Source: Hofstenia miamia | Taxonomy: Eukaryota; Xenacoelomorpha; Acoela | Assembly (NCBI GenBank): GCA_004352715.1 | Contig: SCFE01000004.1 | Coordinates: forward strand, 1,552,321 to 1,616,320 | Direction of reading: 5' to 3' | DNA: 64,000 nucleotides | Shown here: in pieces, positions 45,639 through 57,618 of the stretch | Layout of the letters: each line of letters begins with the position of its first letter | How positions within the stretch are numbered: position 1 is the first letter of the stretch | Translations under genes and position numbers: made by a program | The notes under the pieces: model-generated | Seen by the model: the letters and a program-made list of their open reading frames with translations, nothing else | Database searches by the model: none | Told to the model about the DNA's origin: nothing

Positions 45639-48600
45639 GTACATTTTTGAATACATATGCATTTTAATGGTTATACATCAAATTATTCTAAATTGTTTTA
45701 TTGACACCTTCAATATATTTCAGCCTATTATATATTACTGACTGATTTTGCTAAATTCTAATACCAGAAGTGTAAATCGAATGGGGTTGCCCCGCAAAAG
45801 TATACCCTGCCCCCTCTTTTAGACCTTTTAACTAGTTTTGTAATATTTCATTTTCGTTTTCAAATTCTTTGCTATCAAATTTGAGATCATAATATAATAT
45901 ATTTTTAAGCATTTTATTATTAAAGCGGTGATGCACTTGTGCCAGCAAAAGTTTTTCGGGCTTATTCATCCCACATCCAAACGGTCGCATGTGGATTTTT
46001 CTTTGCAGTAAATTGCAAGAGAAAATCCAAAATAATTTAAAGTGTCTATTAAGATAGTATTTGTTGATTTAATTGGTTTCCATTCTCTTAGCTTATCATT
46101 AAATTCTCAGTCATGGTTTCTAGTTAGGCAGTCAAGTGTTTGAACTTCTAATTTTGCTTCAATGATTTTCTAAAATTCCTTTCGGAATTTGTTGAGCATT
46201 ACTTCAATTGAAATTGATTATGAATTTAATGAAATATCAATTAGGAGTTGATGGGCTAGTTATCCTTTCAAACAATTTACTTAACAAATATAACACTCCA
46301 TGTAAGCGTTCACTAATATAAGTTTAACACAAGCAACCCCAGCAATATTACTTAAGTTGAGAAAGTTAAATCCTTTTTTTTCAGAATTACTTCAAGGTTT
46401 ATTAACAGAAATGTTTTATCGCGTCGAAAACATTTAAACACGTTGTTACAACACTTGTTTTTTAAATTTTAGGGTTTTTCAAAATAAATATCAAAAAATA
46501 TTGTTAAAACATCTCTTTTTGACGGGTTATTTTCATTGCATTTCTCTGGTTTCAAACTTTGTAATCTGGATTTTCTTCATGCATTGATTTCAGAGCTAAA
46601 AAATAAACGATCATTGCATTTTTGGAATTCCTGAAATTTTTTAAAAATATATTGTTTTGAAAAAAAGAATTTAGTTAAAACGTTTTTTCTTTATTTTTCC
46701 ATAAAAAGTTTTTATTGAATCCTACTTCACATAAAGTATTTATGAAATCGAGTATAAATTTCCGCTTCAGTTTAAGTTGTCGTGTTTTGAATAAGTATAT
46801 GTGTGTTTTGTAACTGACGAAGTACTAACATTGTGTAAATCGTGATTCATCTGTCACTTGATAGGGCCGCTGATTGTCAAGTGTCTATTATTCAGCATTT
46901 GCTAACGTTGTTGCTATATCATTCAACTTTAACAACATTTTAAGCATCTTCAAGATTTTGTATGACATTTAATCGATCTCTTATTGAGAGACGTTATTGA
47001 CAATTCATGCCGTTTCTTAAGGAAAACCTCGAACAACTGGTTGCCAAAAAGTTTTATGTGGATAAAATTAGCAATTCGATGGAAGTCGGGTTATTACTTC
47101 AATCTCTTTAACATCTTTAAGTTGATTTTTGAATAATTTGCAGGATACAGGATCCTGACATTTGTGCGTGAAGGTGTGTGTGTATCTAGTGTGTGAGGTC
47201 TGCTTAAGTCAGATATCGATTTCAGTATGAAAATATTAAGTTGATTGGAATGAGAAACTTGTATAATTGTATTTTACGTCTTACGCATTTAAAGGTGCCA
47301 AGCTCATGAGTCTAAAGATTACTTGCAAAATGTATTATTGATTGCTATATTAAGTTCTTTAATTTCAAGCTTTCCCAGTGGTGTCGATAGGAAATTGTAG
47401 TAGTGTCGATGTAATTTTTATAAAGCCGAACTTACCGATATTAATTGGCATGTGTTTGATGAGGCCTTCTTAGTCTGAGCCATTAAAATCCAATGGAGGA
47501 CATTTAGGCAAATATATGTGTAATCGGGTCAACCAGTTCTTTGGGTTTGGATTGTTTTTTTCATTGTGGCTTGGGAATCGTCTGAATTTGAAGTAATCGG
47601 TTAGGATTCGTTGAATCTTTGGAGAAACTACTCCTATTTGGTGATCCTTCACTCTAAATTATCATTCACATAGTCACTATGTTATATGCCTTAAATTTAA
47701 AAAGATTTGTTTTTTAACTTGTGTTTTATTTTTTAAAGTAACTTTAATTGAGCCTTGATTTGACCGAGCTTGCACTGCTTCCCGTTGGATTTTGTTTGAT
47801 TTAATAGTTTTAATTTTAAACCAATTTCGTTTTTTGGCTGTGTAAACTGTTTTTATATTTGAAACTGTTTAGTTAGCGATGATTTTTTCGCAATCATATC
47901 GTGAGATGAAACCATTGACTCAGCGTAAGTGTGATGCAGATATCCTTTCTCTGGTGTGTACTGGGATTACTGCCATCCCTTCGGCTATTTGCTATTTCTC
48001 GACCAACGACTACGTCAGTCAACACGCAGCTGTTATGGCATATGCCATGCTCGCAGCGTATGCGATTGCGCATATTGTTATCCTGCTTTTCACTGTCAGT
48101 GCTAAAGAAGCCTCAATATGGTAGTAGAATCTTTCATTTTGCCTCATATTATAAATAGAGTTTATATTCCATAGATAATATTTGAGTTAAGTATTATCAT
48201 TTCGAAAGGCGGCCGGTCTCTTTGCTTAAAATGTCTGAAGTACTACTGTATAATTATATTCATCTTTTTACTTTTATTCACAAGTAATAATACATCAAAT
48301 CTTTACAGAAGTGGATAAGCTAACATGTTTTAAATATAAATGGTGTGGAAAGTGCAAGGCTTCAGGTGCAAATCGACGATTAATGCGACGTTTATTTTTT
48401 ATACCTTTAATACACTGACATATTTCGGTGGTCCTTTAATAAATTGTGTTGAAATCTCAATTGCGGCAGGATTCTTCTTTCTTAAGCTATCGTCAACCGA
48501 ATGTTTACTAAATATTGTTTTGCTATTCTTTATATTAATTTGTTATGCGAACAGCTGTGTATTGTTAGTTCGGGAATATTGTTGTGCTCAACAATTTGAA

Positions 48601-48916
48601 AAAATGTATTTTAAACAAATTTAAAAAGTATACTTTGTATACAGAATAGCTATATACGCATTGTTTATTTTTAAATTAATGCTATATTTCACAATTATTT
48701 TGCATTTCTTCAAATATTTTATTTTAATCTAGTTATTTTGTCTTAAGTCGATGTAATTATAAGATTTTAATTCTTAGTTTGAGAAGATCAATCTCCTACT
48801 GATTCCATTATATATATATATATATATATATATATANNNNNNNNNNNNNNNNNNNNNNNNNNNNNNNNNNNNNNNNNNNNNNNNNNNNNNNNNNNNNNNN
48901 NNNNNNNNNNNNNNNN

Positions 48917-48948
<32 letters not shown>

Positions 48949-51900
48949 CATATATATATATATATATATAATTACATATATATATATATATATATATATA
49001 TAACTTCTAAAATTATGTATGAACTCCTCACATAAATTTTGCTGAAATTTTACCAATTATAGTAGTGATTTCTGGTTGATTTGGAACAATTGTTTATGAA
49101 AGAGCTCAATCGTAATTGTTTAATGTCTGATGATCTTGATTCATATACATATGCCAATATGTTGTATGCCAACGTCGTTAAATTTTGAAATTTACGTGAC
49201 AACCGGAAATTAATTTCGCTTTGTGCTAATTAAAATGTAAAGGCATAAATTTAACGTATTGTCTCTTTTCTTGAAAAGTTAATGCTTCGATCTATTTCCA
49301 TGTATATCATAATCAAAACATGATTAGAACTTAACTGTGTACCTTAAAATAATTTATCGTTTCGTTATTTTGTAGTTTCAATTAATATAATTACTGTAAT
49401 TCAAAACTCTTATCTACCGAACAGCCTTCTTGCAGTTATAATAAATTGTTAATGTTGAGAATTTATAATTGGTGTTAGCCGCTAATCAATTAAAATTTGA
49501 TTTTTTAAATCATCCCCTCATCGTTTGTCAGAGTTTATTTATTTATAATTCAATCTGATTTAATTGGTTGATTTCTCCATTGATGATAAATATTTCAATT
49601 GACATTCATTGATATTGAAGATAATTGTCAATTAATACAATTTGCTAACCTTTTGGCACCACGCGGTTGTTTTACGGAGTTTCTTTTTATTGATATGTGA
49701 ATAGTAAAGAAATCTTTGTTTTAACTGTCCCTGTTTTTACACTCGTTTGTGCCTGCAGAAAAAAGAAAATGGGAAGTGACCTTTTGAAGACAGTTGGCTG
49801 AAAATGTGTTAACAAAACAGATTTCAATTTTGCAAATGGTTACTTTGCTCACTATGGATTTTGTAAAATAAAAACAAATCTTGCAAAATTAATTTATAAT
49901 ATATTTTCATATAGAATTTAGTAATTACGGTGTTTAGCTTTTTGAACATTTTATTGTTGTAGGTTTTAATTAATTTAAATTTTATTTATTAACCTTAAGG
50001 CCACGGTTAGATCACGCGTGATCTGTCACATTTTGATAAAATCGCACGTCTAACTACCGAGATAATTAGTGATGTGGTTAAGTAATTTTTCTTGCTACCA
50101 ATCACGTAGTCTAACCGTAGCCTAAACAGTCTAGCGTCCGTTTTAAAGAACAAACCGTTTTCCACAATTACAAAGAATTTTCTCCAAGCCTATTTCCAAA
50201 TTTGAAAATACTGGGGCATGGGTAGGTCTATTGGGGAACATGCGTTAATGCAATGTTGAAAATTTCTATTAAAGCTTGTTTCTGTGGCAGAGATTGTTGA
50301 ATAGATTAATAATTTTTCTTAGAAAATTTTAAATTTTTGAAAAGATTGAAATTCTCTCCACGCTTAGTGTTAATGTATTTGAGTCCTGGAGGCAACAAAG
50401 AACTTTGACTGTTTCTTAATAAGTGCAGAGATATTCCAAACCCATTGAGGTGTGCCGTGGGCAAAGCCCCCCTCCTGCGACCTGAAACTTCGCGCAACGG
50501 CACGCCTCGATGGGACAAAGCCAACGCGCGGATTAGAGCAAAAATAATGAGGAGACTCTTCTCTATCCTGTGGTGCTTTCAGATTGAGCACAGCATTAAT
50601 AGTTTTTGAGCTATAAGCGTTTTAAATTTTTTATATAGGATCATGAAAAAATTTTAAAAATCCCCAGGCTGTTTAAGGTTTACATATGATACATTTACTA
50701 ATCTAGGTGTCTGATATTGTAAAGAAAATATTGAAAATGATTTTAGAGTTTTGCTAACATTTTAGATCTTAAATGCAACTCTTTAATTCTTCATATTTTA
50801 GAGACAAGCAACCTTTTTTATTAGTTTATTAAGCGAAAAGTGTATTCATGGAAATCCATGTGTATCCAAAAAAAGTTCATTCATGGAAATGTATGTACTA
50901 TCAAAACAAGTTTTGAATCAAATCTACGAAAAACAGCTACCATTATGTTGTGTAAATCCACCACGGAAATTGTCACTGACACGTCGCAATTTCTGTATTA
51001 TTGCTTTGTGAGTTTGAAAAAATTGTCGATTATATTTTTACCCACGAAAATTACAATGTAATCACATGAGCCAATGTGAGGTGATTGTGGAGGCTAATAA
51101 ATATCACCATTCTTTCTAATGAGGAGGTTTGTGAAAATTTATCTTAACCCTATATCGGCCGGGAGTGTACTGAGGAAGCACCATCCCCCTTTCCCCCCAG
51201 ATGAATTATATAATATATCTCATTTGAACGAAGATTTTACCCTGATATTTTTTACTCGAAGATTTTACCCTGATATTTTTTACTCTTCCTGAAATATTGT
51301 TAGTAGGATAAATCTCTAAAAATAAAAATCATGCTTTCATTATTTTTCTAGTTTACTCATATTTTTGTTCATTATATATTCGATTTAGAACGGCAGGTCA
51401 GGACAACGTTGAATCATTACTTCCTCAATATGTTCAGTTTATCATTGGTCACAATCTTGTCAAATATTAGCTTTTTGGAAATGAGTATTTTGATTAGTTT
51501 TTGCATAGCACATAAGTTTCCATTACTCCACTTTTCGTTGATGTGATAAATTTATAGCATTAAGTATTTTTTACTTCATTATTAATGTTAAAAGGGGTTT
51601 GACTGCCACGCACTGTATAAGTAACAGTATGAAACATCATTTTGTGCTTTGTGCTGGCGAAATTTGGTAACTATATATTTTGCATACTTGCACTTAGAAA
51701 AATTATTTGTTTGGCAGATAGATGTTTATTGCACTTAGGCCTTTATCTAAAACTGAGTTTTTCAATTTTTTAGGTACCTACATCATGCAATAGCTCTTTG
51801 CGCGGCATATTTCTGCGTTCATTCAACATTTATGATTCGCACTCGTGTTTTAGCAGGTCCTTTCATGGAATTGGCCAATTGTCCAATTAATACTCGTTTA

Positions 51901-54554
51901 ATTCTTCAACATATTCAGTATGGTAAACATCGCCTACTCTATAAGGTACTCTTATAATTCTGCTTTTATCAGTGTTGTATTTTATTGCTTGCATACACAA
52001 TTATTTTAAACAATGTGCTTGAGGATGTATTCTAATGTTTGTTCAGTTCATGTGATCATTGCATTCTTCCTTTGTGATCTTTTGTTAATACTTTGCTCTT
52101 ACTTTAAACTATATTGCCAAAGGGGTTAATTTTATAGTGCCTATGCCTTTTTGAACCCTTGTTTCTCTATTTAATGCTGGCATATAAGAGAAAATTTTAA
52201 ATTTTTTCATACTTAATCTAATAAAGAAATTAATAATGATAAATTCAAAATTACGATTGACTTTCATTGACTAAAAGTAAACATTGTGATCTTGTTTGAT
52301 GCTGAATCATCAGACTTGATGATATGCGAATGCAATGAAGAAAAACAAATGATCTTGCTGTAGATCTGATCCAAGCAACAGAAGGTATTGGAATACATTC
52401 TTTGCGAAAATTTGTTATTGGCTCTACAAACAAACTTTATGGATATTTTAAAAATGTTTTTATGTTTCAAAACGTAATCTAATGTTGCAATTTGGTTCTG
52501 TCAAGAGTTAAAAAATCTTTTTTCCACAAATAATGAAACTTTTCTCCAATAATTACAAGAGCTATAGTCATGTTATTGTGTTTGTAAACAGTTTAGAACA
52601 GGGAGTGTTTCTTTGAGATACCGTTTTATAATAGCTTTTTCAACAAAAAGTCATTAACTAGACAAATTTTTAACGCTTTCAATACATCGTAAGCAGATTT
52701 CTTTGGCATCATTGATGAATGAATTTCCATCTATCAACTGTCTAGGTCTAGGTGATGGTTTAAAGTGTGATGTGGTTTTGGAATGACATTAAATACATAT
52801 TGCCATTTATAGCATTACTTAGTGGCAACACTTGTGGGAGAAATCTAATACAAAATAATAAAATGCAATTCAATTTATTCAAAGATATTGCTAATTTCCA
52901 TGTCATTGACTTATAAGTACATGTGAAATGCAATGCAGACGCATAACATATGCAAATACGTATTCTTCTTAAAATGACCTCTACATTTAGTGAAGTGCCA
53001 GTTAGTTTGCTGCACCTAATTTCTTATTAGTTAAATATGTGCTTTTATTCTCAAATGCAAAGTAATGTAGGAATTTCTTTTTCAATCATTTACCTTTAAT
53101 CTATGACAAGATTATTTTTCCAATCGTTTGTAATTTTCAGTCTTCTATAAATCATCTTCTTAAAAACACGGTACCTGCTTCGAATAAAAAAAATGAAACC
53201 TCATACTACTAAGCGATCATTTGATTGCATTTCTAGCAATTGGGAAAATTCCATTTCTGCATCTTTCACTAACCAATTTTTACCGACACGTTTGTGTAAC
53301 TGTACAAGATCAGGGGTTATTAATGATTTCATGTTGCAATTAAGGAACTATTAAAAACCCAAATAAATCTGCTTTTTCTGAAGAAAGATTTAGCAGAAAG
53401 TCTATCCATTATGACAAAATCAAATGCATCCCCCACCTATGTATTGTTTTGCAATAGTAAGAGAAGATGCTTATACAGTTTGTTTCAAAAAGAATTTTGC
53501 CAAAAAAATGCAATAGGTTCATAAACAGAAAGATACGCATTTCTAATTTGGACTAATGGAAGAAGATACTATATTGTTTGCGTGTGTGTTTATTGCATTA
53601 TTGGAATGTTTATTTAATGTGGAAATTCCGATGTTAGGTAATTAAGTTTGTCATCATGATCATGACATGCGGAAGAGAGATGCCACCGTTTTAAATTCAA
53701 TAGTTGTTATTTTGTATTTTACTTTAGAACAAGGACTATGTGCAGCCACGTAAAAGAAATACTTAATTTTGTATTTTTGGAAGAGATATTGTTCATATTC
53801 TTTGTTTGTTAATGCAATACATCAATCTTTATCATTCCTGTTTTATAATAATTTCATTTTCTTTGTGTAAAATTTCTTTGAAAAAATAGAACGCTTTCCA
53901 AGGATGCTCTTAAACTGAGCTAGCCAAAATGAATTTACTTTTTGTTTATTATTTTGAAGGATTATCTTTGAGCATTGTCTCTGAAATTTTCACTCAATTG
54001 TTAAATTTCTAAGGATGTATTTTGCCTGATATCCCTCACTGAATTGAATTTAATTTAAAGATTCCAATCATGGGTCGTAAGATCTTACTAGTGTGATTCC
54101 CTATATGTTTAATGCTTTTAAATCAATTAATCATAACTTTTTAATTAGTCACCTTTCAGAAGATGACTGTCCAACATATGCATTTTGTGTAAAATAGATA
54201 TTTGATCAGGATGTTTTAAAAACATGTAAAATAGGGGACAGTAGTTGTTTTGGTTTTTAAGTGCTTGTGAGGAATTAAAAGTGAAATGTTTAGTTGTTTG
54301 TTTAGGTCACACTCATACTCATGATAGTATCGTTTTTCATTTTCCGAATTCTTCCCATTCCTCTTGTAGCTTACAACTTATTCGCTCAGTGTCTTTTACG
54401 AGGGCCGGAACGTTGTTCAGAATACAATTACATTCTCTTGCTCACTATGCTCTACGTGTTGATTACCTCAATGAACGCCAATTGGTTTTACAAGATGCTC
54501 AAAGGTCTTTATCGCTACTTTGCTGTTCCATCAAATCGTGAAAAAGAAACATAG
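45531..54554 (+). CDS. TLC-domain membrane protein, TLCD4/TMEM56-like, four exons
   Basis: Exons 45,531-45,638, 47,873-48,120, 51,774-51,945 and 54,306-54,554 join in phase (0, 2, 0) into 777 bp, 258 residues plus stop. That is close to vertebrate TMEM56 at about 263. All splice sites are GT-AG. Predicted order: membrane segment 1 in exon 1; segments 2 and 3 in exon 2 (DADILSLVCTGITAIPS, then MLAAYAIAHIVILLF); exon 3 has the TLC hallmark YLHHAIAL and LAGPFMELANCPINTRLIL, matching HH..A....LA.ELS.P..N.R; exon 4 has FFIFRILPIPLVAYNLF and MNANWFYKMLKGLYRYF. TLC proteins sit in ER or plasma membranes and act in ceramide synthesis or lipid sensing and trafficking; this subfamily lacks the ceramide-synthase Lag motif, so the substrate is not predictable. 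Introns are 2.2, 3.7 and 2.4 kb. The only well-supported host gene in the window. Confidence 0.85.
47873..48120 (+). CDS. TLC gene exon 2
   Basis: Acceptor GTTTAG at 47,872; donor ATATG/GTAGTA at 48,121. Ends in phase 2, TG of a Trp codon completed by the G of exon 3. Confidence 0.8.
48810..49002. repeat. (TA)n microsatellite with 80-N gap
   Basis: TA tracts flank N at 48,837-48,916, with ATTACA interruptions at the right. Inside intron 2 of the TLC gene. Confidence 0.9.
49995..50125. mobile_element. 131-bp MITE, PIF/Harbinger-like, in TLC intron 2
   Basis: GGCCACGGTTAGATCACG at the left and its inverse GGCTACGGTTAGACTACG at the right (read from 50,122), flanked by TAA on both sides. A 3-bp TAA duplication with GGC ends suits PIF/Harbinger. 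A related scrap lies at 5889. Confidence 0.7.
50441..50514. repeat. GC-rich imperfect hairpin
   Basis: 20-bp arms 50,441-50,460 and 50,495-50,514 pair at 17 of 20 positions, with a GC-rich 34-nt loop. Two of the three mismatches are TG against CG, as from CpG decay. Lies in TLC intron 2 and stands out from AT-rich DNA. Confidence 0.6.
51316..51420 (+). repeat. dispersed repeat copy B (partner at 35,637)
   Basis: Same orientation and order of blocks as 35,637-35,765. Inside TLC intron 2. Confidence 0.5.
51774..51945 (+). CDS. TLC gene exon 3 (TLC core)
   Basis: Acceptor TTTTTTAG at 51,773; donor TATAAG/GTACTC at 51,946. One base plus 57 codons. Carries the paired His of the TLC core. Confidence 0.9.
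54306..54554 (+). CDS. TLC gene exon 4 with stop
   Basis: Acceptor TTGTTTAG at 54,305, phase 0, TAG at 54,552-54,554. Encodes the last two membrane segments and a charged tail SNREKET. Confidence 0.9.
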   Translation, partial: VTLILMIVSFFIFRILPIPLVAYNLFAQCLLRGPERCSEYNYILLLTMLYVLITSMNANWFYKMLKGLYRYFAVPSNREKET

Positions 54555-54999
54555 TGCTTTATTATGCCCTTTATATGAAAATTTATTTACAATTTCCTCT
54601 TTACATGTTCACTGTTAAATAGTTCCACTCGAATGCCAGAATTGTCTTTTGAATTCAGTGAACTTGTAAATCTTTTGTGGGGGCTTTTTACAATGACTGT
54701 TAGTATGCTCACTATTGTTCTTGACAATCAGTTTGTGAGGGAAAAGCATTCCATTGTTCACCAAGCATTAAATGCGAGGTGTTTTCGTTGTAACGAACTG
54801 CGAACCTCAATTGTTTCTGGTTTTGCATGAGTTTAGTTCCTATGGCAATGATCTAAGTTTGGTTTGAGCATTTCCTGCTTAGTGATTTTCAAATGGTTAT
54901 TAAAGTATTGATTTTTGTCGCCTTATAGTGTATATTTTGCTTTTTAATATATTTGATTACAAGAATTGATCATCATGTATTTGTAAATATATACATTGA

Positions 55000-55005
55000 A
55001 ATAAA
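55000..55005 (+). terminator. candidate AATAAA polyadenylation signal of the TLC gene
   Basis: First clear AATAAA downstream of the stop at 54,554, giving a 3' UTR of about 470 bases. Position only; no transcript evidence. Confidence 0.4.
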
Positions 55006-55029
55006 CCATGTTACTTTTCATCATATACT

Positions 55030-56300
55030 TATATGCGTTGAAATGCAAAAGATCGATCTTGATTATCCTTTAATCCTTTAGATATATCCTGGTGATCATT
55101 TTGGTCACCTCTTCATTTTTTCGGATCATTTTTAAACTAGTTATAATTAAATCCTGTTACTTAGACTTTTACTTTATAAGCATGTTCAACAATTTGATCA
55201 CAATGATACTTTTATCGAAGCACTTTTTCTGTATTGACATAACTGGTATTGTATAGATGTCATGTTGGTGAATCCTTCAGCCGGTTAAAAACCATAAACA
55301 TCATATCCAATTGAAGGGATTCTGTCAAATAAAGCCATAGTGAAACACTATAACATCACGTGACGAATTAAAAACGTAATTTCAGCTTTCAGACATATCT
55401 GCTACGTCTGCTGCTTATCGAAGCTTTATTTACTTTAACAATAAATGTAATCTCAATATACAATGTATACATATTGATTTAAATCAGAATTAGAATATAT
55501 ATGGAAATTGAAATAATCAAAAGATGATCAAAATGATCACCCTTTGTTTTTTAAAGGTGTTAAATTACCATTGTATCTTGTGGGTTAATTCTAGTTTCTT
55601 TCATTATGACATTTTCTCTCAAAATCTATACGCTCCTCTCTGCCTACTATTACCATTATTAATAACTTTGGAATTGGTCAGTTGCACGATGACTCTTGCA
55701 TCCACTAGTGATGTGATGTGATCGGGTACAGGTTATGGCTGAGTCATGCCAAGATTATCAGGGCAGGATAAATTTGAGATCCCGTTGAATCCGGATAAAA
55801 TCTATATTAGAAATTAAAGACTAAATGCTTGAATACACAAGCTTGTCAATCGGACAGATTTTTTGTCCAATCCAATATTAAAATTCATTTTTGTCCAATT
55901 GAATTCCAATCAATGTTTGAGTATGTAAATCCACATTTTTTATACAACATATATAACATGCTCTTGATTTCGCATAATTCTTTAAGGATAAGACACCCAT
56001 TTTCTGTCTATCTGATAAGTTTATCAAAATCGCTCTCAACACTGGAAACCTCCGGTAATCTCTATATTTGTATATTTCTATGTAAAGTATCAATTTTATG
56101 GTATGCTCTCCTCTTAGTCTTGCGGTAATAATTCCACGGGATCGGGAAAAATTATTGAACTGGTAGTGTGACAGATTCTATAAAATCATGGGAGCGAAAT
56201 TTTTTTCATGCAAAACTTGTTTGTTTACGTTTTACAGATTTTGAAACTCATCAAAGTGCATAGATGCATTTCTTAGAATTATAACATTAGAAGGTGACCT
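55030..56300. other. no gene seen
   Basis: AT-rich sequence between the TLC gene and the THAP element; short frames only. Confidence 0.45.
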
Positions 56301-56304
56301 CATC

Positions 56305-56330
56305 CATGGACAACTTAAATATACATGGAC
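56305..56330 (+). repeat. half-copy of the 34-bp palindrome arm
   Basis: CATGGACAACTTAAATATA followed by CATGGAC, the arm of the palindrome at 56,448 plus the start of another arm. Confidence 0.7.
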
Positions 56331-56447
56331 AAAACTCTCTCATAATCACTGTTTTGACGCGTACGCTTAGAGGCCTATTGTAGATAGTGTTGTGGTTGCA
56401 AACTTTATATGTACACAATCTTTCTTTGTTAGTTAATGTAGCTATTT

Positions 56448-56481
56448 CATGGACAACTTAAATATATTTAAGTTGTCCATG
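56448..56481. repeat. perfect 34-bp palindrome flanked by GCTATT direct repeats
   Basis: Each arm is CATGGACAACTTAAATA; no spacer, no mismatch. GCTATT occurs at 56,441-56,446 and 56,482-56,487. Lies about 190 bp upstream of the THAP ATG, so it may be related to that transposon's ends. Confidence 0.85.
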
Positions 56482-56666
56482 GCTATTGTAACTAACACGA
56501 TTTAATTCCTTTTAATCCTCTTTCAATGCCCCATAATTATCTCTTTATTATTACCCTTTCATATCTATATTTGTGGTAACAATCACATGTAACTTTTGTT
56601 GAAGCGTGTATCTTTTGTTTTGTATGAAATTACTTGTAAAAAGACGTGTTGATAGCATTTGTGAAA

Positions 56667-57618
56667 ATGGTGAATAAATGTTGCGCACCCGAATGTAATT
56701 ATAATTACGAAAGTGAACGAAAGAAAAGGGAATTATTACTGAAGAAGGAGAGACGCGGCATTTTCGAATTCCCTAAATTTAATAACAATCCTGAGCACCG
56801 TAAGAAATGGATTTCTCGAGTGCCAAGAAAAAATTGGCATCTATCTGAGAAACAGATCTTGCATCTTTGTNNNNNNNNNNNNNNNNNNNNNNNNNNNNNT
56901 GCGCACCCAAATGTAATTATAATTACAAAAGTGAACGAAAGAAAAGGGAATTATTACCGAAGAAGGAGAGACGCGGCATTTTCGAATCCCTAAATTTAAT
57001 AACAATCCTGAGCACCGTAAGAAATGGATTTCTCGAGTGCCAAGAAAAAATTGGCATCCATCTGAGAAACAGATCTTGCATCTTTGTGAAATTCATTTTA
57101 GAGCCGAGGACGTTATAAAGTATAGTGAAGACTCAAATATTAGACGGAAAAGAAAATGTGAAGGGAAGTTATTAACGAGAAAAAGACTGAAAGATGATGC
57201 CCTACCTTGCATATGGCCCGGTGCGCCGTCATATTTGTCAAGAGAAGAACCATCGCGGAACACGAATTTTTCATCTAGTCAAGCAAGAGAGGTTAACGCA
57301 ATGAGAATTGCCGAAGAAAAAGAAATGCTTCGGACCGAAAAAGACAAATTTGATTCACTTGCGGAGTTAAACGAAAAATTGGATCAGCTTGTAATCCCTT
57401 TAGATGTTACAAAAATTGAGAAAAATGACTCCCTCATATTTATCAAAGTTGTCTGTACTGATAAACCCCACATCAAATATTCAGTCAAAGTCTTCCGATT
57501 TGTCTTTAATTGCCGTTTTGAATAGGAAAAAGTTGAGTGACTCTCAAGTTTTAGGTCTGATAACGGCACGTCCAAATACATGCACGAGTATTAATGAACT
57601 GTTTGCATATCTGGATAA
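56667..57618 (+). pseudogene. P-element-like THAP transposase, N-terminal part
   Basis: ATG at 56,667 gives MVNKCCAPECNYNY, then FEFPKFNN, KWISRVPRKNW and LCEIHFRAEDV: a full C2CH THAP zinc finger (C-x4-C ... C-x2-H-F, FPK, W). Next comes KDDALPCIWPGAPSYLS, the linker typical of THAP/P-type proteins, then a charged helical stretch AMRIAEEKEMLRTEKDKF and a region (IFIKVV...PHIKYSVKV, then LSLIAVLNRKKLSDSQV and TCTSINELFAYLD) resembling the P-type DNA-binding/RNase H N-terminal part. A frameshift at about 57,490 separates the last two blocks. The 5' part is present twice around N at 56,871-56,899. It runs into a 1,000-N gap. Transposase-derived rather than host THAP gene is inferred from the linker and the C-terminal relative at 63.3 kb. 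Confidence 0.75.
56682..57088 (+). repeat. 189-bp direct duplication around a 29-N gap, arms diverged
   Basis: 56,682-56,870 and 56,900-57,088 differ at about five sites, including two CG to CA changes and a one-base deletion (TTCCC to TCCC). Unlike the other gap duplications the arms are not identical, so allelic contigs or a real duplication are possible. Confidence 0.7.

Noticed and set aside
48340-48624. 94-codon hydrophobic frame inside TLC intron 2
   Set aside because: Does not fit the TLC alignment or splice phases; a chance AT-rich hydrophobic frame.
54245-54541. 98-codon frame overlapping TLC exon 4
   Set aside because: Wrong frame; exon 4 in the other frame matches the TLC C-terminus and is in phase with exon 3.
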